A stretch of 64,000 bases of DNA, from the NCBI RefSeq assembly GCF_003151135.1, contig NZ_QEQK01000009.1:29301-93300 (forward strand), written 5' to 3'. This DNA comes from Abyssibacter profundi. Lineage in GTDB: Bacteria > Pseudomonadota > Gammaproteobacteria > Nevskiales > OUC007. The notes under the pieces are model-generated. The model did not search any database, had not been told where the DNA came from, and saw nothing but the letters and a program-made list of their open reading frames with translations. Both the position numbers and the translations under genes were made by a program. Below, in pieces: positions 54,836-63,671 of the stretch (positions are counted from its first letter, which is position 1; each line of letters starts with the position of its first letter).

Positions 54836-55719
54836 GCCTGCAGCGAGACGAATGGCTGCAGCAGGCGGCCGATGGTGGCGTTTGCCGCGTGACCCGCATT
54901 CAGTTGCAGGCTGCCGCGACGGGCGCCCCGGTGGTGCTACTCCCAGGCATGTTCACCAGCCGGCGTTTCTGGCTATCCGACCGGAATATTGGCCTCGCTG
55001 CCTTTCTGGCCCAGCGGGGGCACCGATGCTGGATGATCGAACGTCGCGGCATCGGGCATCCGGCGAACACGCAGGCCCGTCCAGGCGCAGAAGAACATTT
55101 GCAGTTTGATCTGCCGCAGCTGGCAGCACAGATTTGGGAGCAAACCGGTCGGCCGGCTGTCTGGATCGGTCACTCGTTTGGCGGCCAGCTGGCCGCCCGC
55201 GCCGTCAACGAACAACTACCGGGGGAACAGGTTGCCGGCGTCATTCTCCTGGCCACGCAAACGCAGCGCGGCAAGCGCTGGCTGATGCCGCCGCTTTCCA
55301 CCGGCCTGCTCGCACTCACGCGCAGCCTGGGGCGTGTGCCGGCGCGGCTGGCCGGGCTCGGCCCTGAGGACGAACCGGCCGCTGCGATCGAAGACTCCAT
55401 CCGGTGGACGGTGGAGGCTCGCAGAACGGGGGGCTGGCCCGCGCGCCTGAACGCGCTCACCACGCCGGTGCTGGCGGTGGCCTCTCAAGCCGACCGCGTC
55501 GACCCCGCAACCGGCTGTCGACAGCTATTCAACCTGATCGGCGCCACCGATAAGCAGTGGTGGTTACTCGGCGAGCGCCCTACGGACCCCGGCCCTTTTG
55601 ATCACCCGGGCATGGTGGTCAGCAAGGCGGCGCAAACACATGTCTGGCCCCGCTTGGCTGACTGGATCGAAACCCGCACTGCCGACGGCAGGCCCGCCGA
55701 CAGTGCGCGCACCGGCTAG
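54832..55719 (+). CDS. Alpha/beta hydrolase 2
   Basis: The 295-aa protein starts at 54832 inside the stop of hydrolase 1. It has VVLLPGMFTSRRFWLSDRNI, HRCWMIERRGIGHPANT and the nucleophile elbow WIGHSFGGQLAAR with Ser115. VLAVASQADRVDPATG holds a probable acid, and the late DPGPFDHPGMVVSK has a candidate catalytic His. It resembles lipase/esterase-type hydrolases with a long lid region. Its stop shares CTAG with the convergent MaoC gene. Coupling to hydrolase 1 suggests one pathway, possibly ester cleavage of the substrate handled by this locus. Confidence 0.85.
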   Translation: MSLQRDEWLQQAADGGVCRVTRIQLQAAATGAPVVLLPGMFTSRRFWLSDRNIGLAAFLAQRGHRCWMIERRGIGHPANTQARPGAEEHLQFDLPQLAAQIWEQTGRPAVWIGHSFGGQLAARAVNEQLPGEQVAGVILLATQTQRGKRWLMPPLSTGLLALTRSLGRVPARLAGLGPEDEPAAAIEDSIRWTVEARRTGGWPARLNALTTPVLAVASQADRVDPATGCRQLFNLIGATDKQWWLLGERPTDPGPFDHPGMVVSKAAQTHVWPRLADWIETRTADGRPADSARTG

Positions 55720-56603
55720 CTGGCCGGCTTAATCGTCCCTTCGAGATACACCGTGGAACGGTTCGGGTTGGTGAGCAGATAGGCCTGCCCGCCATCGGCG
55801 GGCTTGGCCAGCAGCTCCGGCTTACCCGGCAGAAACAGCGGGCGCTTGAAGGCCACATCCAGCGAGCAAGCCCCTTCGATCACATCGCCCCCACAGCGCG
55901 ACACGGAACTGGCGAACGACCACATTCCATGGGCGATGGCCCGCTTGAAACCGAACAGCTTGGCCGCCACCGCATGCAGATGAATGGGGTTGACGTCCCC
56001 GGCCACCACACCATAGCGGCGACCGATGTTGCTCGCGGCCTTCCAACGGTCGACCACAGCGTATTCATCCCAAACCGGCGGCTCCCAGCCCTTTTTGCCG
56101 CCGCCGGATGAAGCGCGTTTGCCCGGGTCACGAATCAGGTTGGTGCTGATGCTCTCCCAGACACACTGCTCATCGGTGTCGACGATGCGGGTCTGCAGGT
56201 CGAACTCCAGCCCCTTGTCCACGGGGCGATGACCTTCGACCACCACCTGCACGCCCAGCGGCTCGTTCTGATGCAGCGCCCGGTGCTGATGCACCACGTT
56301 GCGCATATGCACGGCGCCCAGCAAACGCAGCGGGAAGGCATCGTGCGTCAGCACGGCCATGTGCAGTGGTGCGGCCAGGATGTGCGGGTAAGTCACCGGC
56401 AGCAGGCCGTTGGACTCAAACCCGCAGAGCTTGCGGTACTTGTCGACCTGCTTGGCCGATGCCGGCGCCGGTGCCAGATGCGCCTCCATTCGAGGAATAT
56501 CCTGGCCCGGCCCCAGGCTCACCGCGCCCGGCTTGGCGGCCTTGGCGAAACCCACCCAGATCGACGGTGGCGCATCAAACTGCAGATTCACGGTGGCGCT
56601 CAT
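55716..56603 (-). CDS. MaoC-like hotdog-fold hydratase
   Basis: The 295-aa protein has a C-terminal MaoC domain with NIGRRYGVVAGDVNPIHLHA and FKRAIAHGMWSFASSVSRCG, containing the hydratase motif (Asp/His pair of the R-specific enoyl-CoA hydratases). The N-terminal half is a second, degenerate hotdog domain. Such double-hotdog proteins hydrate enoyl-CoAs to (R)-3-hydroxyacyl-CoAs. It starts two bases after the FabG4-like gene on the same strand, giving a hydratase/reductase pair as seen in mycobacteria. Confidence 0.88.
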   Translation of the reverse strand: MSATVNLQFDAPPSIWVGFAKAAKPGAVSLGPGQDIPRMEAHLAPAPASAKQVDKYRKLCGFESNGLLPVTYPHILAAPLHMAVLTHDAFPLRLLGAVHMRNVVHQHRALHQNEPLGVQVVVEGHRPVDKGLEFDLQTRIVDTDEQCVWESISTNLIRDPGKRASSGGGKKGWEPPVWDEYAVVDRWKAASNIGRRYGVVAGDVNPIHLHAVAAKLFGFKRAIAHGMWSFASSVSRCGGDVIEGACSLDVAFKRPLFLPGKPELLAKPADGGQAYLLTNPNRSTVYLEGTIKPAS

Positions 56604-56605
56604 GG

Positions 56606-57958
56606 CTAGGCTCCGATCAGGCTTTGGCCGCAGACGCGAATCGTCTGGCCGGTAATGCCCACCGCACCCGGCGTGCTGAGGAACTTGATCAGTTCAGCCA
56701 CATCTTCCGGATGACCGCCCTGGGACAGTGAGTTCATTCGCCGGCCGGCCTCGCGAATCATGAACGGCATCTCCGCGGTCATGCGCGTTTCGATGAATCC
56801 GGGGGCCACCGCGTTGACGGTAATGCCTCGCTTGGCCTGCTCGGCCGACTGGGCCGCCACATAGCCGATCAGCCCGGCCTTGGTGGCCCCGTAGTTGGTT
56901 TGACCCATGTTGCCGGCAATCCCACCAATCGAGGACAGGCAGACGATGCGCCCGCCGTCATTGATCACCTTGTCGCCCAGCAACACCTCATCAATGGCCA
57001 GGATCGCGCCGAGGTTAATCGACAGCACCATGTCCCACAGATGCTCCTTCATGTTGGCCAGCGTCTTGTCCCGCGTGACACCGGCGTTGTGCACCACGAT
57101 GTCGACCCCGCCGTGCTGCTCCTTGAAGTAAGTCGCAATCTTCTCGGGCGCGCTGGGGTCGGTGATGTCCATCGGCAAGGCCGCGCCACCGATCTTGGCC
57201 ACGGTGGCATTCAGCGTGTCCTCGTCTGCAGGAATGTCCAGACAGACCACATGCGCACCTTCTGCAGCCAGACGCTCGGCCGTGGCCGCGCCAATGCCCC
57301 GAGCACCGCCGGTCACCAAGGCCACCTTGCCCTCCAGCGCACCCGACAGCGGCATCGCCTCTGGCGCATCGGCCTGCAGGCCCACATGAACCGGCTGTGC
57401 GTCCACGTACGCCGAGTGACCGCTGAGGAAGAAGCGCAGCGGCGCGGCCAGGCGCGTCTCCGCACCCTTGGCGACATGGATCAGGTTAGCCGTCGCCCCT
57501 CGCTTCCCGATCTCCTTGCCGATCGAGCGGACAAACCCCTCGGTGGCGCGCGCCGTGGCCACGGCCTTCGGGTTGCCGCCCTCGGCCGGCTCACTGGCCA
57601 GCACGAGCAACCGGGCGTTGGCCGCGATCTGGCGCATGACCGGATGGAAGAAGCTGTAAAGCTGCTTCAGGCCGTCGACACCGTCGATCTCGGTCACGTC
57701 CAGGACCAGTGCATCGTACTTGGCACCCTCGGCGGCCTGGGCGATCACGGTTGCACCAGCGCCCTCCAGCTCACCGCGTACCGCCGTCGCGACCGCGGCA
57801 TCTTTGGCGGTCCCAAAGAGCACCTGCAGGCCAGCCAGGGGTTGGTCTGCATAGCGCGTACCCGCGCGCTTGAGTTCAACCGGTGTTGGCAAGCCGACAG
57901 ACTTGATGACATTGCGCAGCGTTGGCTGGCTGGCCAGTCGCAATAGGTAATCGCTCAT
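56606..57958 (-). CDS. FabG4-like high-molecular-weight 3-ketoacyl reductase
   Basis: The 450-aa protein (start MSDYLLRLASQPTLRNVIK at 57958) has an N-terminal flavodoxin-like domain (about 1-210). A C-terminal short-chain dehydrogenase domain follows: VALVTGGARGIGAATAERLA, VHNAGVTRDKTLANMKEHLW, and catalytic Ser-Tyr-Lys in LSSIGGIAGNMGQTNYGATK. This is the layout of mycobacterial FabG4, which reduces 3-ketoacyl-CoA with NADH. It forms an operon with the MaoC gene and is divergent from the racemase-like gene with a 221-base spacer. Confidence 0.93.
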   Translation of the reverse strand: MSDYLLRLASQPTLRNVIKSVGLPTPVELKRAGTRYADQPLAGLQVLFGTAKDAAVATAVRGELEGAGATVIAQAAEGAKYDALVLDVTEIDGVDGLKQLYSFFHPVMRQIAANARLLVLASEPAEGGNPKAVATARATEGFVRSIGKEIGKRGATANLIHVAKGAETRLAAPLRFFLSGHSAYVDAQPVHVGLQADAPEAMPLSGALEGKVALVTGGARGIGAATAERLAAEGAHVVCLDIPADEDTLNATVAKIGGAALPMDITDPSAPEKIATYFKEQHGGVDIVVHNAGVTRDKTLANMKEHLWDMVLSINLGAILAIDEVLLGDKVINDGGRIVCLSSIGGIAGNMGQTNYGATKAGLIGYVAAQSAEQAKRGITVNAVAPGFIETRMTAEMPFMIREAGRRMNSLSQGGHPEDVAELIKFLSTPGAVGITGQTIRVCGQSLIGA

Positions 57959-58179
57959 TGATCGCTCCATGGGATTCGAAGAAACTGCGGGGCAGCGGTT
58001 GGTCGGGATCCGTGGCCGGTGCCACAACACGATCAAGCGCGCCCATGTTGCGGCGCACGATAACGAAAATCGGGGTAATGAGCCATTGGCCACATCCGAC
58101 GACCTCGACTCAATAACCGGCCAATTCAATGGCCACCCCGGGGCCTGACACCGCGCAGCCCCTGCAAGGAGACATGACG

Positions 58180-59286
58180 ATGAGCCTGCCCCTGGACGGG
58201 ATGACCATACTCGACCTGACCCGCCTGCTGCCCGGTCCTTTTGCCACGCTGTATCTGGCCGACCTGGGTGCCACCGTGATCAAGGTGGAAGACAGCAAAT
58301 CGGGCGACTACACCCGCGAACTCGACCCCGGTCTGTTCCGCATGCTCAATCGAAACAAGCAGGCCGTGCAGCTGGATCTGCGCTCAGATGCCGGCCGCGA
58401 GCAGCTGCTCAAGCTCGCAGAACAGGCAGACGCGCTGCTGGAGTCGTTCCGGCCGGGCACTCTGGACAAGATGGGACTGGGCGTCGCGACGCTGCAGGCG
58501 GCCAATCCGCGGCTGGTTGTGGGTTCACTCACGGGCTATGGGCAGCAGGGTCCGTACGCCGACTGGCCCGGACATGACGTGAACTACCTCGGATATGCCG
58601 GCGTGCTGGACCAGATTGGACATCGCGACCAGCCACCGGCCATGTCGAATCTGCAAATCGCCGACCTGGCCGGCGGCGCACTGACATTTGCACTCGGCGT
58701 CGTGGCCGCTTTGCTCGATGCGCAGCGATCTGGCCAGGGCCGGCATGTCGATGTCGGCATGACCGATGCCTCGTTGGCGCTGATGCCCGTGGCATTGGCC
58801 GCACGCCAGACAACCGGGCGCCTGACCCCACGCGGTGAGGGCATGCTCAGCGGAGGCCTGCCGAACTACGGCCTCTACGCCTGTGCGGATGGCCGGCACA
58901 TCGCCCTGGGCACATTGGAGCCCAAATTCTGGCTGGGCTTTTGTCGCGCCGTGCAGCGCCCGGACCTCGCCAAGATGCCCTTGTCCACCGGCGCAGACAG
59001 CCAACCACTGCGCGACGCTTTAGCCGACCTGTTCTCCAGTCAGCCCCGCGATTACTGGGTCGACCTGCTTGCCGATCAGGGCCTCTGCGTCGGGCCGGTC
59101 CTCGATCTCGACGAGGCGCTCAGCGATCCACACATGCAATCTCGCGGGGTCTATGTGGAAACCGACGACGGCGGCTACATCCGTTGCCCCATACAGGTTG
59201 GAGATCCACCACCGGCGATTCGACCCGCCCCACAACGCGGGGCGGACAACAGCCAATGGTTGCGCACGGCGGCAGATTCAGACTGA
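58180..59286 (+). CDS. Alpha-methylacyl-CoA racemase-like CoA-transferase family III protein
   Basis: The 368-aa protein starts MSLPLDGMTILDLTRLLPGP, then DLGATVIKVEDSKSGDYTRE, the family III CoA-transferase opening. GYGQQGPYADWPGHDVNYL contains the His-Asp pair that acts as the acid/base of alpha-methylacyl-CoA racemases (Mcr, AMACR). It would interconvert (R)- and (S)-2-methylacyl-CoAs so that branched chains, such as isoprenoid or sterol side chains, can enter beta-oxidation. The ATG at 58180 is eight bases from AAGGAG; the ATG six bases earlier is too close to it. Confidence 0.88.
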   Translation: MSLPLDGMTILDLTRLLPGPFATLYLADLGATVIKVEDSKSGDYTRELDPGLFRMLNRNKQAVQLDLRSDAGREQLLKLAEQADALLESFRPGTLDKMGLGVATLQAANPRLVVGSLTGYGQQGPYADWPGHDVNYLGYAGVLDQIGHRDQPPAMSNLQIADLAGGALTFALGVVAALLDAQRSGQGRHVDVGMTDASLALMPVALAARQTTGRLTPRGEGMLSGGLPNYGLYACADGRHIALGTLEPKFWLGFCRAVQRPDLAKMPLSTGADSQPLRDALADLFSSQPRDYWVDLLADQGLCVGPVLDLDEALSDPHMQSRGVYVETDDGGYIRCPIQVGDPPPAIRPAPQRGADNSQWLRTAADSD

Positions 59287-59576
59287 AACAAACCCTGCGC
59301 GTAGCAGACACTTGTGCACTGCTCGCCGTGTGACGCTGGTCCGATGGATTGGCGCAAGCATGAAAAGCGTTCTAGGCTATGCCTCGCTTTGGGTACCACT
59401 GCGTTCATTACCAGGGGGACGAACCAGCCGCGATAGACGGCCGGTCAGCCACCTGGTCACTCTTGGCCTGCCCCGCAAAGCCACCCTTGCCGGTGGACGC
59501 GGGATCGCATCGGGCCAGTATCGGGCGACAGTGACACCTCGTTACCAACCGACATACAACGTACGAAGGGGGACGC

Positions 59577-61271
59577 ATGGGTCAGTCCTTGACCATTAAG
59601 AAGAATTACGTTTCGGCACCGAGTGCACCCATCCAGCACGACCGCGACCCGGTCGCGATGCTGTTCCACTGGGCCGAGACGCGTCCCAAGTCCACCTACC
59701 TGCGGCAGCCGTTTAACGGCGTGTGGCGCGAGTACAGCTGGGCCGAGGTTGCCGACCAGGTCCGGCGCATGGCCGCGGCGCTGAAGGCACTGGGGCTGCA
59801 GCCCGGCGACGCCGTCGCGCTGACCGGAAAGAACACCGCACACTGGATCATGGCCGATCTCGCCGTCGGCATGGCGGGCGGTATATCCGTTGGCATCTAC
59901 CCGAATCAGGCCTCGGAGACGACACGCTACGTCCTCGAACACAGCGGCACCAAGTTCCTGTTCTTTGGCCCGCTTCTCGATCCCCAGCAGCTCGCAGACG
60001 GCATTCCCGACTCGGTTAAGACCATCGGCATGCCCTACCCCGACCTGCCGGAGACAGACTACGGCTGGGATGCCCTGATCAAGGAGCATGAACCGCTCCA
60101 GGACTGGGAGCCGAACGATCCCGACGCCGTGCACACCATGATCTACACCTCCGGGACCACCGGTAACCCGAAGGGTGTCATGCTGACGACACGCTCGGCG
60201 CGCGAGACCATGGGTGGCGTGATCAATCGCCTGGAATTCCGCGATGACGAGCGCTTCTTCTCCTACCTGCCGCTGGCGCACATCTTTGAGCGCGGCGTGG
60301 TCGAACTCTGCAGCCTTTACGTCGGCGCCGAAATCTCCTTCATGGAGTCACTGGACAAGCTGGCCTCGCAACTCGCCGAAGTCGCGCCAACGCGTTTCTA
60401 TGGCGTACCGGTGGTTTACGGCCGTATCCAGTCAGGCATTCTCGAGAAACTGCCGCAGAAGAAGATGGACCGACTGCTGCGGCTGCCGATCATTTCCGGC
60501 CTGATCCGCAAGAAAGTCGTCGGCGGGCTCGGATTGCAGAATGCCCGCATGGTGGTCTCGGGCGCTGCCCCGATGCCGGAAGCGCAAATCAACTGGTTTG
60601 CCAAGCTCGGCGTCACCATCTGCCAGGGCTATGGCATGAGTGAAAACTCGGCCTACTGCACCACGAACACGCCTACCGAAAATCGGGTCGGCTCGGTCGG
60701 TCGTCCCATGCCGGGTGTCGAGATCAAGATCGATGAAGCCACGGAAGAAGTGCTGGCACGATCTGCCGCCACGATGCTGGGGTACTACAAGAACGAGGAA
60801 AAAACGGCCGAGACCATTACCGACGGCTGGCTACACACCGGCGACAAAGGCCGCATCGACAAGGACGGGTATCTCTACATCACCGGCCGCATCAAGGATG
60901 CTTTCAAGACATCCAAGGGCAAGTATGTCGACCCCGCGCCCATCGAAGACAAGCTGGCCACGGACGGCGCCATCGACCAGATCTGCCTCATCGGCAGCGG
61001 CATGAAACTGCCGGTCGGGATTGTTCGCATCGACAGCGAGGATGATAAGGCCGAAATCGCCAAACGGCTCGCAGAAAAAGTCGAAGCGCTGAACAAGACG
61101 CTGGAACCCCACGAGCGCGTGGGCAAGCTGTTCCTGACCCGCGACGAGTGGACGGTCGAAGACGGGCTGGTCACACCGACCATGAAAATCAAACGCCCGC
61201 AATTGGAAGACCGCTACCGCAATCAGGTCGAAGCCATGCTGGGCCACGATGACAAGGTCGTCTGGCTCTAA
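59577..61271 (+). CDS. Long-chain acyl-CoA synthetase (AMP-binding)
   Basis: The 564-aa ligase has TMIYTSGTTGNPKGVMLTTR, FSYLPLAHIFERGVVELCSL, YGMSENSAYCTTNTP, GWLHTGDKGRIDKDGYLYIT and the C-terminal VEDGLVTPTMKIKRP. It activates a fatty or related acid to its CoA ester. It is clearly distinct from the synthetase at 33161-34930. The 290 bases before it hold no gene. Position between the racemase-like gene and a DUF1329 gene suggests a role in the same hydrophobic-substrate pathway. Confidence 0.94.
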   Translation: MGQSLTIKKNYVSAPSAPIQHDRDPVAMLFHWAETRPKSTYLRQPFNGVWREYSWAEVADQVRRMAAALKALGLQPGDAVALTGKNTAHWIMADLAVGMAGGISVGIYPNQASETTRYVLEHSGTKFLFFGPLLDPQQLADGIPDSVKTIGMPYPDLPETDYGWDALIKEHEPLQDWEPNDPDAVHTMIYTSGTTGNPKGVMLTTRSARETMGGVINRLEFRDDERFFSYLPLAHIFERGVVELCSLYVGAEISFMESLDKLASQLAEVAPTRFYGVPVVYGRIQSGILEKLPQKKMDRLLRLPIISGLIRKKVVGGLGLQNARMVVSGAAPMPEAQINWFAKLGVTICQGYGMSENSAYCTTNTPTENRVGSVGRPMPGVEIKIDEATEEVLARSAATMLGYYKNEEKTAETITDGWLHTGDKGRIDKDGYLYITGRIKDAFKTSKGKYVDPAPIEDKLATDGAIDQICLIGSGMKLPVGIVRIDSEDDKAEIAKRLAEKVEALNKTLEPHERVGKLFLTRDEWTVEDGLVTPTMKIKRPQLEDRYRNQVEAMLGHDDKVVWL

Positions 61272-61280
61272 TCCAACCCG

Positions 61281-61313
61281 AGCACCCCGGCCCGCGCCGG
61301 GGTGCTTGTTTTT
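61281..61313 (+). terminator. Rho-independent terminator after the acyl-CoA synthetase
   Basis: A 10-bp stem (61281-61290 with 61297-61306) and a six-base loop are followed by TGTTTTT, starting nine bases after the stop. Confidence 0.9.
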
Positions 61314-61413
61314 CGGCCGGCGATGCGTCAGATTCTCTGGCGAACCGGCGAGTACATAACGCCACTGGGGACAACACCACGGCCTAGACAACCGTGAGAG
61401 GAGACACCAAATA

Positions 61414-62802
61414 ATGAAGACACTTATCCGTAGCGCCTGCGCGATTGCGCTGCTGCTCCCGCTCACCGCCACCGCCAAGGTTTCGGCAGACGAAGCCCAG
61501 CGCCTGAAGGATGGCGGCGACCTGACCCCACTGGGTGCAGAACGTGCCGGTAATGCCGATGGCTCCATCCCTGAGTGGGGCGGTGGCCTGATGTCCTCGG
61601 AAGCCCCGGAAAAGTACGAAGGCTTCAACACCCGGCTGTATAACCCTTGGCCAGATGACGAGCCCATAGACGTCATCACCAACGACAACCTGGCCGAGTA
61701 CAAAGCGCTCCTGTCGCCCGGCCAGATCGCGCTGTTCAAGAAGTTCGACGACTTCGAGATGCCGCTCTACCAGACCCGTCGTCGCAACGGCGCGCCACAG
61801 TTCGTGTACGACGCCACCTTCGAGAACGCGACCAAGGCCACGCTGGAAGCCAACGGCGAGGCGCTGGCCAATGCCATCATCGGTGTGCCCTTCCCGATTC
61901 CGGGATCCGGGCGTGAGGTCATCTGGAATCACAAGACGCGTTTCCGTGGCATGTCCGGCAGCCGTTGGAACGTGCAGGCGGCCGTCACCTCCTCCGGTGC
62001 CTACAACCTGGTGAAGCTGTACGAGGACTTCAAGTTCAACTACAGCCTTAAGGACGCCACGCCGGATTCGCTCAACAACGTGCTGATCTACTTCCTTCAG
62101 GAAATCCGCGAGCCGGCACGCCTAGCCGGTCAGTTCCTGCTGGTCCACGAGACCATGGACCAGGTGAAGGAGCCGCGTCGCGCTTGGCTATACAACCCCG
62201 GCCAGCGTCGACTGCGCCGCGCGCCCAACGTCGGCTATGACAACCCGGGCACGGGCTCAGACGGGCTGCGAACCAATGATCAGCTCGACAGCTTCAACGG
62301 CGCGATGGATCGCTACACCTGGAAGCTTGTCGGCAAGAAGGAAATGATCATTCCCTACAACTCTTACGAGTTGCACAGTGACGAGTACGAATACGACGAC
62401 ATCCTGGGTCGCGGGCACATTAATCAGGAGCTGACGCGCTACGAAAAGCACCGCGTCTGGGTGGTGGAAGCCGAAGTTCGCGACGGCACCAGCCACATTT
62501 ATGCCAGCCGTACGTTCTACGTCGACGAAGACACCTGGACCATCGTGCTGCAGGACATCTACGACAAGCGTGGTCAGCTGTGGCGCGTGCATGAGCAGCA
62601 TGTCTTGGCTTCCTACGGAGTCTCCAAGCAGTTTGGCGAAGCCTCCGGCCTGCCGGGCACCTCAGCCGAAGTCGCCTACGACCTGCTGAACAACCGCTAC
62701 CTCGCGTTCGCCATGAACAATGAGGAAGACGAGGCGCAGGAAGCGAAGTTCGGTGATGATCACTTCACGCCCTCAAACGTGAAGCGGATGGCGCGCCGCT
62801 AA
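61414..62802 (+). CDS. DUF1329 periplasmic/outer membrane protein (copy 2)
   Basis: The 462-aa protein has a signal peptide (LIRSACAIALLLPLTATAKV) and the same hallmarks as copy 1: GNADGSIPEWGGGL, RRLRRAPNVGYDNPGTGSD, WKLVGKKEMIIPYNSYE and RYEKHRVWVVEAEVRDGTSH. It is a diverged paralogue of the protein at 47147-48565. It forms a single-gene unit between two terminators, without its own DUF1302, YCF48 or MMPL partners nearby. It may be a second substrate-specific version using the same transporter (inference). Confidence 0.93.
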   Translation: MKTLIRSACAIALLLPLTATAKVSADEAQRLKDGGDLTPLGAERAGNADGSIPEWGGGLMSSEAPEKYEGFNTRLYNPWPDDEPIDVITNDNLAEYKALLSPGQIALFKKFDDFEMPLYQTRRRNGAPQFVYDATFENATKATLEANGEALANAIIGVPFPIPGSGREVIWNHKTRFRGMSGSRWNVQAAVTSSGAYNLVKLYEDFKFNYSLKDATPDSLNNVLIYFLQEIREPARLAGQFLLVHETMDQVKEPRRAWLYNPGQRRLRRAPNVGYDNPGTGSDGLRTNDQLDSFNGAMDRYTWKLVGKKEMIIPYNSYELHSDEYEYDDILGRGHINQELTRYEKHRVWVVEAEVRDGTSHIYASRTFYVDEDTWTIVLQDIYDKRGQLWRVHEQHVLASYGVSKQFGEASGLPGTSAEVAYDLLNNRYLAFAMNNEEDEAQEAKFGDDHFTPSNVKRMARR

Positions 62803-62825
62803 ACGCAAACCCTTGCAGGGTTAAC

Positions 62826-62863
62826 AAGGCCCGGTCAGGTGGATACCTGATCGGGCCTTTTTA
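62826..62863 (+). terminator. Rho-independent terminator of the second DUF1329 gene
   Basis: A long stem (about 15 bp with one mismatch, 62826-62840 with 62845-62859) around a four-base loop ends in TTTTT, 23 bases after the stop. Confidence 0.9.
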
Positions 62864-62887
62864 GTTTCGGGGCCAGCCTGTCAACCG

Positions 62888-63083
62888 GGCTCGGCCGTCA
62901 GGCCGAAACAACATGGCGATTTGCTGTCTGCACGCGGTGAGCTGCAAATAGAGCGATGCAGTCCGCCACGGAACACAGCCAACATCGGACTCTCATCGCA
63001 AGCAGATTTCGCCCTATCGGGCGAGCCGATTTTCTTTGTGCGCCCAAAGAAAACCGGCGAAAAGAAACGGCGCCCGATCACGT
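62888..63083. repeat. Direct repeat copy A (about 196 bp)
   Basis: This stretch matches 63476-63671 along its whole length with scattered changes and no large gaps. Exact shared blocks include gcgagccgattttcttt and aaagaaaaccggcgaaaaga. Inside it is the perfect hairpin TTTTCTTTG / CAAAGAAAA (63030-63038 with 63045-63053). Open frames through it encode low-complexity Arg/Ala/Pro-rich peptides with no ribosome site; I regard them as chance. Similar sequences recur in many proteobacterial genomes, often mis-called as hypothetical proteins (from memory). Confidence 0.8.
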
Positions 63084-63328
63084 GGCCCGCCGCCTGTTCG
63101 GCGGCGGGTGCCCTGTGCTTCTCGCAGTCGGTGGGCGTTGCAGACGGGCCGTCCTGGCCCGGCTGCAACGGCTTCGGCATCCTTGCCTCGCTCGGCGCTG
63201 CGCGCCGACTCATCCACCGCCTGCTGCGATGCTCGGCCTACGTGACACGGGTTCAAACTCAGGTCTCGCCGGATCACGGGGTTTTCCGTGCCTGTGCGCA
63301 GCCGAGACGCGCAGCCGGCGACGGATTA

Positions 63329-63375
63329 GCGGGTCGGCTGTTTGAGCCCGCGCAGCGGGCGAGTTTCCGACCCGC
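63329..63375. repeat. Nested palindrome in the inter-repeat segment
   Basis: GCGGGTCGG (63329-63337) pairs with CCGACCCGC (63367-63375), enclosing GCCCGC (63346-63351) paired with GCGGGC (63355-63360). The design, an outer and an inner GC-rich stem, is typical of REP-like palindromes. It lies midway between the two long direct repeats. Confidence 0.65.
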
Positions 63376-63452
63376 CCGGCGGCGGCGAGCATCGCAGGGC
63401 AGTCGTCGCGCCGCAGGCGCGCCGACCTGAGCAGTGGCATCTGCCCTTTTCC

Positions 63453-63478
63453 GCCCCTTTTGGGCACGCAAAAGGGGC
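63453..63478. repeat. Perfect hairpin at the left edge of repeat copy B
   Basis: GCCCCTTTT (63453-63461) pairs with AAAAGGGGC (63470-63478) around an eight-base loop. Its right arm overlaps the first bases of the second long repeat. It is absent at the left edge of copy A. Confidence 0.6.
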
Positions 63479-63671
63479 TCGGCCTTCAGGCCGAAACAAC
63501 AGTGCGATTCGCTGTCTGCACGCGGAGACCTGCAACCAAAGCGATTCCGTTCGCCACGGAACACACCAATGTCGGGCTCTCATCGCAAGCAGGTTTCGCC
63601 CTGTCGGGCGAGCCGATTTTCTTTGCGCGCCCAAAGAAAACCGGCGAAAAGAAACGGCGCTCGGCCACGTG
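63476..63671. repeat. Direct repeat copy B (about 196 bp)
   Basis: Second copy of the repeat at 62888-63083, with the same internal hairpin (63617-63625 with 63632-63640). It is followed by cgtgacacgggtt (63669-63681), which also occurs once in the segment between the copies (63241-63253). This suggests that copy B descends from a longer unit that lost its middle part. The intervening 392 bases hold no credible gene. Confidence 0.8.

Noticed and set aside
62921..63430. Open frame of 169 codons across repeat copy A and the middle segment.
   Set aside because: No ribosome site, Arg/Ala/Pro-rich composition, and it runs through repeats and palindromes. Similar frames over such repeats are commonly mis-called as hypothetical proteins.
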